DNA from: CAWUJK01 sp963922865
Lineage (GTDB): Bacteria; Patescibacteriota; Gracilibacteria; BD1-5; UBA6164
DNA length: 27,975 nt
Direction: 5' to 3'
Assembly (NCBI GenBank): GCA_963922865.1
Contig: CAWUJK010000015.1
Location: forward strand, 1-27,975
How positions within the stretch are numbered: position 1 is the stretch's first letter; each line of letters starts with the position of its first letter. Below are positions 9,347 to 19,242 of this stretch, piece by piece. A model generated the notes under the pieces. It was not told the DNA's origin. It was given only the letters and a program-made list of their open reading frames with translations, and made no database searches. Both the position numbers and the translations under genes were made by a program.

Positions 9347-12300
9347 ATGGTTTTTGAAATTAGTAAACAACAAAAAGAAAATCTTCAGCTGGAAGACTTA
9401 AAAAAATTAATAGAAAAACTTGAAGATTCTAGTGCTGATTTAGAAGATTTTAAAAAATTAGATAGAACCAACTCAAAGTTGAGTGAAACCGAAAAGAAGC
9501 TTTTTGAAGAACTAGATGATAAAGAATGACTTATTAATTTTTTAAAATGATTAGTAGAAATACTAGAAAATAATCTCCTAAAGCTTGAGCAAAAAAACAT
9601 AGAAGATATGTCTATTGCTGAAGCTAGAACAGTTTTGGATATGATAATAGCAAGATATAAAAAAAATAATTTTGATGGGTTTTCAATGTGGGATAGCTTA
9701 GAAGATAGCGCTAAAGAAATAAATAATAAAGATGAGGCTCGTATGTTCCAAAGAGCTTTAATAGATAAAATATGAGGAGAAGATACTTTTTATAAATGAT
9801 TTACAGATGAAGAATTAGTTAGTTTCAATGCAAAAAAATGATATTATTTACAAAACATAAATGATCTTGAAAAAAAATTAAAACCCTGAGTAGAAATTCA
9901 AAATCTTGAAGGTATTCATGCTTATATACTTAAAATAAGTGATTGACAAAATGACAAAGAGGCTACTAATACTATACAAAAAAAATTAGTTGATACAATA
10001 TGAAGAAAAGAATTAGAAAAAATAAATGACATTTCTTTAGATAGTAATAATAATAAACAAGCTTTGAAAAAGCTAAGATACTTATGATTTTTAGAGAATA
10101 AAAATACCCCAAGTAAATCTAGTTCTCTAGAAGAACTGATGGCACAAAAAATAGATGTTTCTGATGATCCTATAGAAATAAAGAAAATAAAGTTTAAAGA
10201 TGTATCTGAAATGTCACTTTCTCAAGCAAAAACTATGCTTGAATATACAAATGAGATAAGATCTGAGGAAAGAATTATAGACTTAAGTTCCATACTAGAT
10301 ACGGCGGGTGATTTTATAGATGAGATAACAACTACGGATAACTTAAATTTTGAACAAAAGAAATACACAAACATATATCAACAAGAACTTATAGACAAAA
10401 TATATTGAGAATGAACTTTTTCTGAATGATTCTCATGAGACTCAATAGTATGTTTTGACTCTAATAAGTGAAACTACTTAAAAAAAGTAAGTATTTTTGA
10501 GCAAGAATTAAAAAATAAATCCATTTTGAATAGAAAAGATTTGGCTACCTATACTTTAAGTATAATCAAAAAAAACGAAAACAAAGATGAGATAAGAAAA
10601 AATATTCAAGAAAAGGTAATCGATAAAATTTGATTAGAAAAAACACAAGAATTTTTGAGTATTTGATCAGATGATATTCACGCAAAAAAGGTATTAGAAG
10701 AACTTGTTTCTCTTTGAATAATAGAAGAATGAAAATGAATAATAGAAGATTTATGGGATTGGTTAAAACAGTTAATGTGAGTAGTAGATACACAAACAAA
10801 AATAATGCAAGAAGAAGTAGAAAAAACAAATTGATTTAATATAAATACTATTTATTCAAGTATAAATGTTATTAATGATGAAATATGAGCTACTGAAGAT
10901 GATGGAGCAAGACAGGAAGCTAATAAATTAAAAAATAAAAAGCTATCTTTCATAAAAGGAAAAATAAAAAGCTGATGACAAGAAAGTGAAAACTTAGCAA
11001 ATTGAAAAATAAGTCCAAATGCTCCTAAAGAAGTAAAAAAATTACAAGAAGAAGCAAAATTACAAGAATTTTGAAGAGAGTTTGAAGAAAAAATTCCACT
11101 AGAACAAGTAACAGCTACTCTAGATATTTTTAGTAATTTACCATTGTCAGAAGGGCTAAGCTCTGAACAATCCCAAAAATTATACGAAGAGATATCTGCT
11201 GCTATAATAAATAATACTAGTGAAATAGATACATTTCAGCACCTAAGAGAAATATTAAAATGAAAAGATGAAATAAGTTGAATATGATTAACAATTAGAT
11301 ATATTTATAACAATCAAATAGAAAAGATAGCAAAACAAAAGCACAATATAGTAAAAGAAGTAAATAAAATAAACCAAAAGAAAGTAAAAGGAGAAGAAAT
11401 TACATCAGAAGAACAAAAACTACTATCACAATCCTCTGATTTAATAAGTACTTTAACAAAAAAAGAAAATGCTTTAGAGAAAAGCTCATATATAATGCAG
11501 GAACCCATGATATTTGCTACAATTAACAGTGAAATTCCTATTGATGATTGTGAAAAACAAATAAATGAAGCAAAGCAAAGTAATATCTATGCCAAAATTA
11601 TAAAAGAAAATGCAAAAAATTCTTGATTAGTACAAGGATTTATTCAAGCTCAAAAAATTTTTGATAACCTAAACTCAACTCAAGAAGAAATAGAAAATGC
11701 CTCTAAAATAGTAAATGATTTTGAGGAAAAAACACAGGAAAGTGCTAAGAAAGCAGTAGTAAATAATAACATGAGTTTTGTGGCATTATCAAATAAATCT
11801 AAATGAGAATTAAAAGAAAAAACAAAAAAAGTTATTAAAAGTAAAACAAGTAAAATAGCATATCAACTTAAAAAAGATAGGCAATTATTAAATGATGAAA
11901 AAATACAGGAAAGTCTTGCTGCAACTATAGTTTCAAATTGAGGTATGAAAAATACCGACCCAGCTTTAACTAAAATAATAGAAAACTCAACACAATTTAA
12001 TAAAATAAAACAAAAAATTGAAAAACAAAAAGAAATTGAAAGAAAAATCAAGAAAATAAAACAAAAATACCAAAAAGAAAACACAAACCAATATGATAAT
12101 AAAAAACCAGAAGAACAAAATACAGAAATTGAAAACAAAAATTATAGTTACAATTCTAAATCCTGAGAAATTATTATAAACTCTAATTTAGGTGAAGAAA
12201 AAATAATAGAAGTAAAGGATAGTGAAAAAAAAGCATTAAAAAACCCTGAAGCAAGACAAAATTATGTTGAGTTTTATAAAACACTTGAAGAACTATGAGT

Positions 12301-12640
12301 TTCTTGATTATGGCAATATAGAGAAGAAATATCAAGTGCTATATGAAACACAAATAGTAGTTTGAATTTTAGGCAAGGTTTCTTAAATAAAAATGAACAA
12401 AAAATATTTTTAAACGCTATATTAAAGTCCATAGGTAAAATTCCTATAAAAATGAATAAGAGTCTAAACGAATTTAAAAATATTTTTAGTCAACAAAGAA
12501 ACAATCAACAAATTTGAGGTTGATTCAAAAATGATTCAATAAAAACATGAAGCTCTGAAATAGAAGAAATGTTTTTCAAAAAATTTATATTAGATCAATC
12601 TATTTTTCCAACAGCAAAATTCAAAAAGACTATAATATAA
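9347..12640 (+). CDS. Large repeat-containing hypothetical protein, 1097 aa
   Basis: One frame of 1097 residues, broken by dozens of TGA codons if the standard code is used. It is acidic/basic, Lys/Glu/Asn-rich and mostly helical. There is no signal peptide and no clear membrane helix. Two long internal repeats can be aligned by eye. Repeat 1 is about residues 77-251 and repeat 2 about 275-466. Each has a 'DMSIAEARTVL'/'EMSLSQAKTML' helix, 'ALIDKIGGEDTFYKGF'/'ELIDKIYGEGTFSEGF', 'NAKKGYYLQNINDLEKKLK'/'DSNKGNYLKKVSIFEQELK' and a final 'LGFLENK'/'LGIIEEGK'. The region after residue 500 has heptad-like, charged coiled-coil stretches (for example IEKQKEIERKIKKIKQK). The gene has no recognisable family and no Shine-Dalgarno site. 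It converges on gyrA, with 55 bp between stops. Confidence 0.8.
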
Positions 12641-12695
12641 TTGAGTTATTTTAATACTCTATCAGCATTAAATTTATTGTCTAATAAAAAATTTA

Positions 12696-15230
12696 CTAAT
12701 CCTCTTGTTCATTTTCTCTAACTATACTAGCTCTAACTATTAAATCAGAAGTATTTTTAAGTTTGGTAAGGATAACTCATTGAGTAACTCTTGATGTTTT
12801 TCTAATTCATTTAAGAGGTAATCTTATAGTTTGTCATCATTTAGATATCAATATAACCTGAGCATCTTTTCTATCATCTTGTGATAACATTTTAGCACTT
12901 ACAAGTTTACCTGTTTTGTCAGTAACTGCCATAGCTTTTACTCAAGATCCTCATCTTTTTTGATTCCTATATTCATCAGTAGCTGTTATTTTTCACATTC
13001 ATTTTTCTGTAACTATAAACAAAAATTCATTTTCTGGAGAAGCTACTGCTACTTCTATAACTATATCTTCATCTTTTAATTTTATTCCTCTAACTCACGC
13101 TGCTGTTCTTCACATTGGTCTAACATCATTTTCATCAAATTGTATAGCTTTACCTTGTTTTGTTGCTATAAATATATTGTCATCTCAAGTAGTAGTTTTT
13201 ACCCACATTAAGTCATCTCAAGGTTTCACTCAAACAACTTTTAGTCAGTTAGCTCTAATATTTTTTACATCTCACATATCAAGTTTTTTTACAATTCAAG
13301 CTCTTGAGACAAAGAAAAGATATTTATTTTTTTCTCTGCTTATATCAAGTATAGCCGCTATTTGTTCATCTTTTTGTAGATTTAATAGATTTATTATAGG
13401 TTGTCACTTTGCTGTTCTAGAAGTTTCTGGTATTTCATAAGCTGGTAAAGTAAATACTCTACCTTGTGTTGTGAAGTAAAGTAGGTCGCTATGGTTTTGA
13501 CTTGGGATGATTAATTTAATTTCATCATCTTCTTTTGATCAAGTTGTTACTCATTTTCAACCTCTTGCCTGAGTTCTAAATGAAGATTCTTTTAATCTTT
13601 TAATATAGGCATTTTTAGTTAATACAACAAATATATCTTCATTTGGAATTGTGTCTTTTGGATTAAACTCACCTATTTTGCTAGAGTTAACTTGTGTTCT
13701 TCTTTCATCAGCAAATTTTTCTCTAATTTCAGATAATTCTTCTAAAATAATTGATACGACTCTTTCTGGTTTTGCTAAAATATCCTTTAAATCAGCAATT
13801 AATTCTAATTTTTCTTTTAGTTCATCTTCCAATTTTTGTCTTTCAAGTCAAGCTAATTTATTTAATTTCATCTCCAAAATAGCTTCTGCTTGAATTTCAG
13901 TGAAATCAAAGTTTTTTTGTAAAGCTAGTTTAGCGTCTTCTTTTGTTTTACTAGATTTTATGGTCTTTATTACTTCATCTATATGGTCAAGAGCTTTTTT
14001 TAATCACTCTAAAATATGAGCTCTAGCTTCAGCTATTTTTAATTCATACTGAGTTCTTCTTTCTACGACTTCTTTTCTATGGTCTATAAACTGAACTAAA
14101 AAATCTTTTAGGTTATGTAGTCTTGGTTGTCTTCATCTATCTGTCAAAGCTATCATGTTGAAACTAAAACTTGTTTGAAGTGGAGTAAGCTTATAAAGTA
14201 AATTTAATATTTTTTTAGGGAAAGCATCTTTTTTAAGCTCTATTATTATTCTAACTCAATGTTTATTTGATTCATCTCTTAGTTCAGATATTCAAGATAT
14301 TTTCTTTTCTCTAACTAAATCAGCTATTTTTTCTATAAGTGATTTTTTGTTTATTTGATAAGGGATTTGTGAAATATTAATAATATTTCTACCTTTTTTA
14401 TTTTGCTCAATTGAAGCAACTCATCTCATTTTAACTGAACCTCTACCCGTGGAATAAGCTGTTAGAATACTTTCTTTGTCATAAATGATTCATCATGTTG
14501 GGAAATCAGGTCATTTTATAAATTCCATCAAATCCTCAATACCAACTTCTTCTTGTTTTTCACTTTTAAGTAAATATTCTATAGCATCAATAAGTTCTCA
14601 TAAATTGTGTGGTGGTATATTTGTTGCCATACCAACAGCAATACCCATTACTCAGTTCATAAGTAAATTTGGTATTCTTGATGGTAAAACACTAGGTTCT
14701 TTTTTGGTAGCATCAAAATTATCTTTGAAATCTACTGTTTCTTTTTCTATGTCTGCCAACATATATTCAGCTAATTTAGTCATTTTAGCTTCTGTATATC
14801 TATAAGCTGCTGCGTTATCACCATCCATTGATCAAAAATTTCATTGTCAATCAACTAAAGGGTATCTCAAACTAAAATCTTGAGCCATTCTTACCATAGC
14901 TTCATAAACCGAACTATCTCCATGTGGATGATAGTTTCAAAGAACATGACCTACTACGGTTGCAGATTTTCTATATTTTGCACTTGGTTTTAATCCTTGA
15001 ACATGCATAGAGTAAAAAATTCTTCTATGAACTGGTTTTAATCCATCTCTCATATCAGGTAAGGCTCTTGATATAATTACACTCATAGCATAATCAATAT
15101 ATCATTCTTCCATATCATCTTTTATATCTTTATCAACATCTCAAGCGTATGTTATATTGTTATTTATTTCTAGATTTATTTGTTCATCTTTGTTTTCTCA
15201 TGGGTTTGAGTCTAGATTGTTTTCTTGCAT
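12696..15230 (-). CDS. gyrA: DNA gyrase subunit A
   Basis: GyrA is the DNA breakage-reunion subunit of gyrase, which introduces negative supercoils with GyrB. The 844 residues include the N-terminal start of the domain (YIDYAMSVIISRALPDMRDGLKPVHRR), and the quinolone region HPHGDSSVYEAMVRMAQDF with Ser at the usual Ser83 position and Glu at the Asp87 position. The catalytic tyrosine is Y145 in AAYRYTEAK. Further on is the tower/coiled coil and then the beta-pinwheel C-terminal domain. The GyrA box appears as QARGGKG at the start of that domain, which argues for gyrase rather than topoisomerase IV; a second similar element, QKRGGSG, occurs later. About 25 extra residues precede the usual N terminus. 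It ends in TAG (RENEQED). No Shine-Dalgarno site is seen. Confidence 0.96.
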
Positions 15231-15323
15231 AATTTAGTAGTATATTTAAAGTAATATTTTCTTGAATATAATATACTAAAAACTTGAATATAATCAAGAA
15301 AAAAAGATGTTTTTATGTTAAAA

Positions 15324-15355
15324 AAATAAGAATTATATTAATATAATTCTTATTT
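15324..15355 (-). terminator. Intrinsic terminator of the ribosomal-protein operon
   Basis: A perfect 32-base palindrome made almost only of A and T (arm AAATAAGAATTATATT) overlaps the rplT stop codon. On the minus strand it is followed by further T residues. It separates rplT from gyrA, which starts 94 bases downstream on the same strand. Confidence 0.6.
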
Positions 15356-15694
15356 AACAAAAGATAAAACTTTTGAGAATACATTTGGGTTTGATATAGC
15401 CAAATTTGATAAAACTTTTCTATTTAATTTAACTTTTTTCAAATACATAGCTCAAATCAATTTTGAGTATGTTGTATCATTATCTCTAGCTGCAATATTT
15501 ATTCTTGCATTCCAAAGTCTTCTAAAGTCTCTTTTTTTTCTTTTTCTACCTATGTATGAGTTCAGTCAAGCTTTCATCCAAGCATTTTTTGCTCTAGAAA
15601 AAACTCTTGAATTTAAAAGCCTAAATCCTTTAGTAGATTTTAAAAGTTTTTTATGTCTTTTTTTAGTCATTAAACCTCTTTTTACTCTAACCAT
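15350..15694 (-). CDS. rplT: 50S ribosomal protein L20
   Basis: L20 binds 23S rRNA early in large-subunit assembly and in many bacteria represses its own operon. The 114 residues match the family throughout: MVRVKRGLMTKKRHKKLLK, then GFRLLNSRVFSRAKNAWMKAG, GRKRKKRDFRRLW, and NARINIAARDNDTTYSKLI. The length is typical (114-120). It is the last gene of rpsT-infC-rpmI-rplT, 68 bp after rpmI. A GAAAATG/CATTTTC hairpin lies in that gap (15724-15747) and could take part in L20 control, but this is only suggestive. It ends in TAA inside the terminator palindrome. No Shine-Dalgarno site is visible. Confidence 0.96.
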
Positions 15695-15762
15695 TTTTGT
15701 CTAAATATTAATAATAAAGTAATGAAAATGAAAAATACAGCATTTTCAATAATTAGTTTTTA

Positions 15763-15957
15763 CTAGTTGTAAGGAAGTTGTCTTAAAACTCTCTTTACTT
15801 CACAAAGTGATATAATACAACCATACTTATTGGTTTTTTTTGCTTTTTTAGTTTTATTCATAAGTAAATGTCTTTTTCAAGCCTTAGCGAATTTAATTTT
15901 TCAAGACCCTGTAAGTTTTACTCTTTTTTTTACTCAATTTCTAGTTTTTAAAGTCAT
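15763..15957 (-). CDS. rpmI: 50S ribosomal protein L35
   Basis: L35 is a small basic large-subunit protein. The 64 residues begin MTLKTRNGVKKRVKLTGSGK and contain the family hallmark KRHLLMNKTKKAKK, followed by a short C terminus (VKRVLRQLPYN) ending in TAG. The length is typical. Glycines in GSGK and elsewhere include TGA codons. It is placed between infC (29 bp upstream) and rplT (68 bp downstream), the conserved bacterial order. Confidence 0.95.
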
Positions 15958-15986
15958 TTTAATTTTTTAATAAAATATTGTAAAGT

Positions 15987-16499
15987 TTATTTTTTTACTT
16001 TTAACATAGCAACAAAAGTATTTCAATTTCTTTTTATAGGAGATTCTATTTTATAGTGTTTCTCCATAAGTTTTATAAATGTTTCCATTTTTTCAAGTGC
16101 TAAATCTCAATAATGGTTTTCTCTTCATCTAAGCATTAATGTTAATTTTAAAGGATGACCATTATCAGCAAATTTTATAGCTTGTTTAAGTCTAGTTTGT
16201 AAGTCATGTTCTCAAATATTAAATGTGATTCTAATTGTTTTTAGGTCTGGGACTTTTCATTTTTGCTTATTTTTTTGTTCTTGTTTCTTTTGTCTATACA
16301 AAAATTTACCATAATCAAGAATTTTTATAATAGATACATCTTCTGATTTTCACATTTCCATAAGATCTAATCATTTTTGAGAAGCAATACTTTTTGCTTC
16401 TATCATACTCATATGACCTAAGTTTTCACCTTCATCAGTAATTAATTGAACTTTGGATGCTTTGATTTGATCGTTTATTAACCTTTTCTTGTTTGACAT
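15987..16499 (-). CDS. infC: Translation initiation factor IF-3
   Basis: IF-3 binds the 30S subunit, prevents subunit joining and checks start-codon pairing. The 170 residues carry the N-terminal domain (RLINDQIKASKVQLITDEGENLG, MSMIEAKSIASQ, DLMEM), the linker with LDYGKFLYRQKKQEQK, and the C-terminal domain (TIRITFNIGEHDLQTRLKQA, GHPLKLTLMLRGREN, ending FVAMLKVKK). The start codon is ATG, not the AUU used for autocontrol in E. coli. It begins 16 bp after rpsT and no Shine-Dalgarno site is visible. IF-3 may matter more than usual here, since most genes in the window lack leader pairing with 16S rRNA. Confidence 0.96.
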
Positions 16500-16515
16500 C
16501 AAGCTTTTTTTAAAA

Positions 16516-16824
16516 TTAAGATTTAACTTCTAAAGCTTTTAACATTTTTACATATTTAGCTTTTTTCCTAGAAGCATTGTTAGAATGAATAATATTCTTT
16601 TTATCTAGCTTGTCAATTATTGATTGTAGTCATGGTGAAACTGTTTTACCATCTTTGCTTTTTTTATTGACAAGTATTTTTCTTGCTTGTTTAGAATCAT
16701 TATCTTTAACTGCTTTCTCAAAAGCTTTTCTGCTTTGAGTAAAAAGGTTTTTAAAATAATCATTTCTTAATTTTTTCTTTCTGCTTTGCCTTAATTGTTT
16801 TTTAGCAGACTGTATTATTGGCAT
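16516..16824 (-). CDS. rpsT: 30S ribosomal protein S20
   Basis: S20 is a helical, lysine-rich small-subunit protein that stabilises 16S rRNA helix 44. The 102 residues begin MPIIQSAKKQLRQSRKKKLRN, then have a Lys/Arg-rich central helix (TQSRKAFEKAVKDND), and end with the conserved IIHSNNASRKKAKYVKMLKAL. It is slightly longer than the usual 85-90 residues. It is the first gene of the run leading to infC, rpmI and rplT; S20 is not part of that operon in well-known bacteria, where it stands alone. It ends in TAA. Confidence 0.95.
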
Positions 16825-16973
16825 AGTTAAAATATATTTTTAAAATAAAAGTAGCAAAATAATCATATTTGAGGATGGGATTATTTAGGCTTATTTGTCT
16901 TCTTTGTGGAGGAATTATATAAAAAATAGCTTGATAGTCAAATTTTTTTATGATTTTTTTCGTGATAGATTTT

Positions 16974-17603
16974 TTATAAAACTAAGGAATTTCAAATTCT
17001 AATAATATCTATTTTTTCTTCAAGTGCTATTTCATAATCTTTTGAAGTTCATGCTGAAATAAGTCAGCCTGGCATATAGTTGTCTCTAAATATTTTTAAT
17101 AGTTTAAATTCTTTTACTTTTTCTTGATATGTAAAATTTCATTTTCATATTGCAGATATTCAAATAAGTTTGATATTATTGCAATTATTTATTAATTGAA
17201 TGAATTGTTTTATTTTTTCTTCCCCAATTCAATTTGGTTTTGATTCGTCTATATTTATTTGTAAAAATACTTTTACAAATAAATTCATTTTCAAGCAATT
17301 TTCTTCAATCTTTTTTATATGTTTTAAATTATCTATAGAATGAATAGTTTCACAATAATATACTATGTCTTTTATTTGTTTTGTTTGAATGTTTCATATA
17401 AAGTGTGTTTGTTTTCGGTTTAGTTTTTTTTGTTTTAATGAGTTTAATCTATTTTCTCAAAATCATAGAAAAACTTCTAGTTGTTTTAAACTAAACTGTC
17501 ATATTAAATTTTTTGTTTCTTCTAAATTCCAATATTTAGTTACCGCTAAAAGTTTTGAATTACTTTTTTGGAACTTAGATATTAAGTTTTTGTTTAGTTT
17601 CAT
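16974..17603 (-). CDS. yggS: YggS/PROSC-family pyridoxal phosphate homeostasis protein
   Basis: This family is a monomeric PLP-binding TIM barrel that buffers pyridoxal phosphate. The 209 residues are slightly shorter than usual (about 225). The PLP-linking lysine is K23 in LLAVTKYW. Then come FGENRLNSLKQKK, the typical HFIGNIQTKQIKDIV, IHSID, LQINIDESKPN, GISAIG, and the phosphate-binding end SAGTSKDYEIALEEKIDIIRIGNSL. In relatives the penultimate block usually reads 'GMSxDxxxAI', here GTSKDYEIAL. Many of these glycines are TGA-coded. It lies 25 bp after the patatin gene and probably is on the same transcript. The start at 17603 fits the family N terminus. Confidence 0.9.
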
Positions 17604-17628
17604 AAGTATTTGGTTGTTCTTAATTGAT

Positions 17629-18411
17629 TTATATTTTTAATTTCTTAGCCTCTATATACCCCAATTCTACAAATTCATCTACTTTATTAAAATCAATTAT
17701 ATCAAGTTCTCAAAAATTTGGTCTTATAAGTTTGATATTTTTTCATAGGGTTTTTATACTATTTTCTTCATTGACTTTCATCATAGCTATTACTGATCTT
17801 TTTATTGTTTCATAATTATTTTTCCAAAATCATGATTTAAAATTGAGTCAAAAAACTTTTTTTTCTTTGACTATTTTTCAAGTATTTATTTTTAATGCTG
17901 AAACAGCTATTATATAATTTCAGTCTAAGATTTCTATTGGTAAATTCATCATAATTCCTCCATCAACATAAAATTCTGAGTTTATTTCTTTTGGAATAAA
18001 TATTCAAGGCAAACTTATACTTGCCCTTATAACATCTACTATTTTTCAACTTGTAAAAATTTTTGATTCACTTTTTTCTATATTAGTAGCTACTATTTTT
18101 AAAGGAATTTTACAGTCTTGTACTTTTTTATCTCCAAATATTTCACTTAATTTTCTCTCAACTTTATTTCATTTTAAAAGTCATGTTTTAAAATCAATAT
18201 CAATTAAAGTGAGAAAATTTAATTTATTTGCAAAATCTTTAATTTCTGAGGAGCTCATTCATATCGCTAACATAGCTCAGATTATTGCTCCCATTGAAGT
18301 ACCAGAGACTTCACTGATTTCTATGTTTTTTTCTTCTAAATATTTCAAAACTCAAACATGTACAAGTCCCCTTGCTGCTCAACCTCATAGGGCTAGAGAA
18401 TATTTTTTCAT
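17629..18411 (-). CDS. Patatin-like phospholipase
   Basis: Patatin-like enzymes are serine lipid acyl hydrolases with a Ser-Asp dyad. The 260 residues show the oxyanion loop GGGAARG (9-15), the nucleophile elbow GTSMG with Ser39 (37-41), the ASISLPGIFIP block (130-140) and the catalytic DGG with Asp150. These are all family hallmarks of the bacterial RssA/YlbK-like group. Two glycines of GGGAARG are TGA codons. No signal peptide is visible, so it is cytoplasmic or injected/peripheral. The start ATG lies 5 bp after the stop of the RelE-like toxin gene, so it is probably co-transcribed from the toxin-antitoxin promoter. YggS follows 25 bp later. Confidence 0.92.
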
Positions 18412-18416
18412 AGTTA

Positions 18417-18713
18417 CTAAATTCCTAAATAAGAATGAGTTCAAATTCTTAAAAATCTAATTTTTTCTCATTCAAATAAAACAAAAATTCTAACATCTCA
18501 AGTTATTTCAAAGCCACTAACTCCTTTTAAGTTTCACTTTAAAGAATGTCTATAATATATAGAATTAGTTTTATTATTAAATATATCTATACAAACTTCT
18601 ATTATATTTTTTATAAGCTTCTTATTTCAACTTAGTAATTTAATTGAATCATTTATAAAGTGTTTAGATATTTCTAATTTTTCTCCTTTTTTCATATTAT
18701 TTTTATTATTCAT
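18417..18713 (-). CDS. RelE/YafQ-family mRNA interferase toxin
   Basis: This 98-residue protein ends with the pattern of the RelE/YafQ ribosome-dependent RNases. It has HSLKGNLKGVSGFEITGDVRIFVLF, with H56 and an acidic residue at the active-site strand, and RIGTHSYLGI (H93), equivalent to the YafQ 'GSHSxL' end. The N terminus is helical (MKKGEKLEISKHFINDSIKLL). It starts inside the end of the antitoxin gene (ATGAATAA overlap of 8 bases), which is typical for coupled antitoxin-toxin pairs. A second in-frame ATG six codons later is an alternative start. It ends in TAG; patatin begins 5 bp further. The toxic activity is inferred from the motifs and from the neighbour. Confidence 0.75.
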
Positions 18714-18999
18714 TAATTGCTAAAGATATATTATCTTCCAATTTTTTAGAATGATTAGAATATTTTTTATTATTTTTATTACTAGAATTTGAAAAATTAA
18801 TACCATAAAAGTCTCAAACAAGAGCTTGTCTTATTTTTTTTTCTAAAAGATTGTTTTTATAGTTTTCAATATTATCTAGATAATCAATATAAAAGCTCAA
18901 TGCTTCATTAACAAACTTTGATTTGTTACTATATTTTTCTAATTGTGAAGCTATGCTTGTTTTTATAGAAAATGTTTTTTTTGCTATTAATGTAGGCAT
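18706..18999 (-). CDS. Ribbon-helix-helix antitoxin of the RelE/YafQ pair
   Basis: The 97-residue protein begins MPTLIAKKTFSIKTSIASQL, a beta strand then helix followed by a second helix (KSKFVNEALSFYIDYL), which matches an N-terminal ribbon-helix-helix DNA-binding dimer. The C-terminal half (NNLLEKKIRQALVG ... HSKKLEDNISLAINE) would be the flexible toxin-binding part. It lies upstream of and overlaps the toxin gene. Its own promoter region holds an imperfect palindrome over the -10 box, which fits autorepression by the toxin-antitoxin complex. The start at 18999 follows the promoter by 29 bases. No Shine-Dalgarno site is seen. Confidence 0.75.
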
Positions 19000-19018
19000 A
19001 ATTACATAAAATTAAAAA

Positions 19019-19045
19019 GTATGACTATATTATATATAATCATAC
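19019..19045. promoter_or_regulatory. Operator-like palindrome for the RHH antitoxin
   Basis: A 27-base imperfect palindrome with arms GTATGA ... TCATAC covers the -10 box of the toxin-antitoxin promoter, 20 bases before the antitoxin start. RHH antitoxins usually bind such sites to repress their own operon; binding here is inferred. Confidence 0.5.
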
Positions 19046-19057
19046 CGCAAAAAGCAA
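19029..19057 (-). promoter_or_regulatory. Promoter of the antitoxin-toxin-patatin-yggS transcript
   Basis: On the minus strand TTGCTT (19057-19052) and a perfect TATAAT (19034-19029) are 17 bp apart, 29 bases before the antitoxin ATG. The operator-like palindrome overlaps the -10. This is the best promoter match in the window. Confidence 0.55.
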
Positions 19058-19059
19058 AT

Positions 19060-19236
19060 TTATTTCTTTTCTATTTGTTTCCTTAAATCACTAAATAATA
19101 AATCTAATGATGATTTTATCTGATCTTCTAGTAAGTATTTACTATTTTGACTGGAAAAAAATATTAAATCAATATTATTAAGAGTTTCAGTCCAAAATTT
19201 TAAATTATCTATAGTTAGAATGAATAATTTACAGAG
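19060..19236 (-). pseudogene. Orphan reading frame without a start codon, possible gene remnant
   Basis: An open frame of 58 codons ends in TAA at 19060 and looks coding (FWTETLNNIDLIFFSSQNS, then SSLDLLFSDLRKQIEKK), but no ATG, GTG or TTG in the frame gives a sensible start. It opens just after the stop of the HEPN gene, where the frame carries a stop. It may be the 3' remnant of a gene cut off when the toxin-antitoxin modules were inserted, or a chance frame. Its stop lies next to the -35 box of the RelE-like module. Confidence 0.3.
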
Positions 19237-19242
19237 TTAAAG

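Noticed and set aside
12646..12698. A longer gyrA C terminus reading on to 12646
   Set aside because: That frame is offset by one base from gyrA; in the true frame the gene stops at TAG (12696-12698).
13557..13832. Short minus-strand frames inside larger genes, such as this one, 2958-3185, 20206-20412, 22114-22380 and 27213-27452, as separate genes
   Set aside because: Each is one piece of a longer gene (gyrA, RNase J, lepA, the 919-aa protein, the toxin) cut at TGA; they join in frame when TGA is read as Gly.
14485..14805. Plus-strand open frames opposite gyrA, mnmA, patatin and lepA
   Set aside because: They lie antisense to well-supported conserved genes, have no ribosome binding site and translate into Ser/Phe/Ile-rich shadow sequence.
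12696..15230. Topoisomerase IV subunit ParC instead of GyrA
   Set aside because: A GyrA box (QARGGKG) at the start of the C-terminal pinwheel favours gyrase.
16825..16973. Terminator hairpin between yggS and rpsT
   Set aside because: Only a 4-bp TTGA/TCAA stem beside T-runs was seen, too weak in DNA of this composition.
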